A stretch of 64,000 bases of DNA, from the NCBI RefSeq assembly GCF_004337985.1, contig NC_043742.1, positions 6,280,389-6,344,388 on the forward strand. The letters run 5' to 3'. Below, one piece after another: positions 60,750 through 64,000 of this stretch. This DNA is from Pyricularia pennisetigena. Lineage: Eukaryota > Ascomycota > Sordariomycetes > Magnaporthales > Pyriculariaceae. A model generated the notes under the pieces. It did not search any database, was not told the origin of the DNA, and saw only the letters and a program-made list of their open reading frames with translations. The translations under genes were made by a program, and so were the position numbers. Positions within the stretch are counted from its first letter, which is position 1; the number at the start of each line of letters is the position of its first letter.

Positions 60750-63721
60750 TCACTTGGGATCCAACACAATCCCCTCATATTCTTTGCTTTGAATAAGGTC
60801 CAGGGTGTGTTGAAAGTGTTTCCTGCAAGCTTCGACGGATGCAGAGTCTTGTTGATTGCCGGCGAAATTGGAGTGGATAAGCTCAATAAGGCCGTTGAGG
60901 TATTTTGTTGTGACCTAAGCGTATCTGTCAGTACAGTATTCCATGTGAAACAACCCCATACAAAATTCACTTACCGACTCGTTGCGTTGATCAAAGTAAT
61001 AAACATATCTGTCTAGGATTTCGACAAACAGCTCGATTGATGTCGCCGTCTCCATGCACGAGTCTGCCACCCGGAGAGCCCGCTGCAGACATTCGAGCAC
61101 GCGCTTGCCATCACGGTACAACTATCAAAACGGTTTCGGGTCAGCATATGTACAACTTTGCACGCTTGAAGCTTGGGGGCGGAAAAGTAACTTCGTCTGG
61201 ACCTACCTCGGTGTTTTCATCCTCTCCGTTGGCTGCAATTGGTGTGGCCCACCACAGGTGACTAGCCAGGTATACGGCTCGGCACTGATCGGGCTTGCGA
61301 AGTAGTTTACTCGAGTGCTGAGCGCACTTTGTGATCAGAGTATCATAGTTCTCCTTGCCAAAGTTGCGCGTTTGGTGCAGGGCGCTCGCCACCACGCAGA
61401 CTGCCTGGAACTGAGCTTTCGAGTCTGACACGGCTTCTTCGTAAACAGTGAAAGCTTGTGCAAAGAACTCGTATGCCACCTCCTCGAATCCAGCTGCGTC
61501 GGCCGTTTGGCCACAGGCACAGAAAAGACGCAGGGAGAGCTCGGCTGCCCCAGCACCGTTGACACGCGCGTACAGCGTCGAAATTGCAGAATGCAGGAAC
61601 TTGAACAGAGCCGAAGACTGCGAGGACCAATTGTCGTCATAGTGCTCCCGTGCCTTGAACCTACGGGCCAACTTCATGCCCGCCGTTATCAGCGGCGGCG
61701 TTGTCGTGCGAATGCGATCATTGCCGTCACCGTACGCCTTGCGTGTCATCTGCAGGAGCTTGAACTGAGTGTCGTTGTTTTCAGAATGCAGCAAGTGCAC
61801 GATGCGGGCGAGCCAACCCTGCTCCTCTAGCGTTTCGTCCGTCTCCATGGCGCGTTGCCGGGCCGGCGCCACACCTGGATATCCTTGTGGTGGGTGTGAT
61901 CCCTCTTTTATCAACACCTTGAGAATCTCCAGCACGTTCTCGAGCTGATCGACCGTGGAAATCTGTATGCGATCGCGAAGCAGGGTTCTAGCCACCTCGC
62001 CAGCTACTGCTCGTCGCGTGGGGTACGTCTGTGCTTGATACAGAGGCACATATGTCGGTAAAGCCAAAGCAGTAAACATGGACACATATCTCTTCAAAGG
62101 CGCCTGGAGAAGAGCCAAGAGGCTTTGTTGTGCGGGAGGCGAGTGCAAATCAGGGCTGTTGGCATGTTCCCTGACTTTGGTGGTGGCGTACTCCAAGACT
62201 TGGTCCACATAGTCCAGACGTCCTGGATAGATGTTGAGCGCAAGGTTGACTAGTGAGACTAGCAAGGCGATTGTGTCCTGAATAGGTAAGTGTTGGGCTT
62301 GTACGAGGTTCTTGACCTGACCAAAGAATATCTCGTAGAGCTTCACGTTTTCGGGTATGCCCCTGTGCTTCTTTACTGACTCCTGTTGCTCGCCATTGCC
62401 CTCTCCATCCTGGCCGTTGAGGGCGGCAGCTTCGCTGTCAGGTATTGATTGCCCATCCTGTCCAGGCCTTTCTGCGGTCGTATCAACATCGGCCTCCGTC
62501 CGGGCAATGTTCTCATCCCCCATTTCGAGTCTTTTCATATGCTCTTCAGGCGGCGGGGGTGATGTCGGGCTTGATGACTCTGCGTTCTCTCTGGCGAGTT
62601 TGACCTTCTCCAGAAGTTGCGCTATTGCCTCTGCCTCCATCGTCTCCCGATCCTCTTCAGGCTCGTTCTGGGACTCACGTTCGGCATAATCGGACAACCT
62701 ATCCATCAGGCCTATAACGATGGCTTTGACGTTGACATGCGGGTTCAGTCTCGAGACCGCAGCGAGGAACTGGTCAAGGGTATGTAGGTGGTATTCGTCG
62801 GGGAAAACTTGGGTGATGACCTCCAGCAGGTATTCTTGCGCCAGAACGTCACGGCACTGCACAACCTGTTCTAAGAGGGGCGCTAGGATGGCCGTCTTGT
62901 AGGCCTCCAGGTCGACCAATTGACTGAGTCGCACCAAGTTTGAGCCGACAAGCAATTGCAATTCCTTGCGTTCCTGCGTCCTCTGCTCGCGCTCCCTCGA
63001 GTGACCTTGGTGTTGCAGCCGCACCCACAACTTGTTCATCTCGACAAAGTTGGTCAGGACAAAGTTGATCGAGTCCTGCAGGTTGCCCTCAGGACCGTCG
63101 CCGTCGCCCTGTGGCAGGTAATCTCTTGCCTGGCCAGATAAATAGTATCTCAGGAACAGGCCGCGGATCGGATGCTGGACGCCACGGCTCATGTCCATCA
63201 TGTCCTTCATGAGCTCCTTGACGGGCGCCGCCTCAATAGCCATGTAGGCGGTACCCACAGTAATCATTAGGTATAGTCGCGGGATGATGTTGCCTGCGTA
63301 CTGGACTAGCTCGTAAAGATCGGCAAGATGGTTGACTTGGTGGTTCTCACGGAGGTGGACGGAGAGGTAGCGCAGCGCATCGAAGACGGACATGTATAGT
63401 TCGTAATATTGCTTGGGACCCAGACTGCTTGTTCGAAGCTCCGAGACGAGAGTAGAGCTGCGGGCGAGTAGGTGATGGGTCGTCAGCTTCAAAGTAGCCA
63501 ATCCAAGCTATTATAGAAAAAAAAAAGAAGAAGAGAGGGCCAGGAGAGGGTAGCTCCGGCATGTACAAAGACGTCGTGGCTTACCAGCATTTGAGCGCAT
63601 CCATCAGCTTCCCTGGAGTGTCCAGACATTTGCGCATCATTTGCGTCTGCTGGCGCACAGCTATCAAGGCATCCTCGAGCAGGCGAGCCTGGTCCTCGGG
63701 CGGAGCTGGGACCGACGCCAT
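60750..63721 (-). CDS. VPS35: retromer subunit Vps35
   Basis: Four exons, 63585-63721, 61207-63457, 60975-61121 and 60750-60914, encode 899 residues. The introns are 127, 85 and 60 nt. The protein aligns by eye with human VPS35 along its length: [19 protein letters not shown] near the N-terminus, [13 protein letters not shown] at about 102-114 containing the conserved PRLYL Vps26-contact motif, [62 protein letters not shown] and [12 protein letters not shown]. It is an alpha-solenoid scaffold of the retromer, which returns sorting receptors from endosomes to the Golgi. It is about 100 residues longer than human VPS35, mainly because of an acidic Glu/Pro/Gln-rich insertion near residues 310-420, common in fungal forms. 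The first-intron acceptor (CCGCAG) was chosen because it restores collinearity; the downstream frame also extends through the intron. Confidence 0.95.
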
Positions 63722-64000
63722 GTTGGGCACAAGCTTGCTCTTCCCCGGGCCTGGGGCTCGGCGGATGATTAGTTTCAGAGCTGCTGACGATTGATGAATG
63801 AGCCCGTCCGCTAAAGGTAGCAGGAAATTGCTGGTCCGCGGGAGATCATAGGCGGCGGGGACCGGCGGGGAGGGGAAAAGGCGGCAAGGCGGTTCGGAGA
63901 GGTTGGGACGAGGACGACGCAGGCTGTTGTTTGTTTGCACCTGGGTGGTGGTTCAGGTAAGGATGCGTCGCGACGTAACTGCCGCCCGGCTGGCTGGTTC

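Overview
The window looks like a nuclear chromosome segment of a filamentous ascomycete, most likely a Sordariomycete; a Magnaporthales-type genome is a guess I cannot test. The basis is spliceosomal introns of about 60-260 nt with GT..AG ends and CTRAC-like branch points, pyrimidine-rich 5' leaders, A/T homopolymers and microsatellites between genes, and fungal families (ENA-type P-type ATPase, CFEM/GPI protein, CSC1/DUF221 channel, Ran1-like kinase). I found no tRNA, rRNA, CRISPR array, prophage or recognisable transposon.

I support 14 protein genes. All but one have introns, so exons were joined by hand from splice sites, reading frame and family conservation. Left to right: a Ran1/Pat1-Sks1/Vhs1-like kinase (8318-10000, +); a secreted orphan protein (19880-20545, -); a CSN8/PSMD8/eIF3K-like helical protein (22355-23376, -); dolichol-phosphate mannosyltransferase DPM1 (24141-25074, -); an ENA-type Na+/K+-exporting ATPase (26034-29640, -); a disordered basic-tailed protein (33509-34489, +); a CSC1/OSCA-like channel (37675-40897, +); a CFEM GPI-anchor protein (41829-42434, -); an NAD(P)H-dependent FMN reductase (45399-46108, -); a ten-exon MFS transporter (48201-50684, +); a 65-residue secreted cysteine-rich peptide (51681-52013, +); a ten-exon divergent protein kinase (52560-55454, -); a transferrin-receptor/Tre-like pseudo-peptidase (56905-59727, +); and retromer subunit Vps35 (60750-63721, -).

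The layout is uneven. The first 20 kb holds one gene and two gene-free blocks of about 8 and 10 kb, rich in 25-30 nt homopolymers and simple repeats. From 20 to 64 kb gene density is normal, with a few 2-4 kb gaps. The genes form no visible cluster. They are a mix of housekeeping secretory and endosomal functions (DPM1, Vps35, the Tre-like protein), ion and osmotic homeostasis (ENA ATPase, CSC1 channel), signalling kinases, and three predicted surface or secreted proteins.

The observations I would follow first are: a frame-preserving, stop-free intron inside the activation segment of the Ran1-like kinase; loss of most zinc ligands in the Tre-like protein; a dense run of PacC-type hexamers upstream of the ENA ATPase; a 65-aa cysteine-rich secreted peptide that appears only after splicing; and a kinase with a non-canonical catalytic loop. 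I did not find a clearly new multi-gene system.
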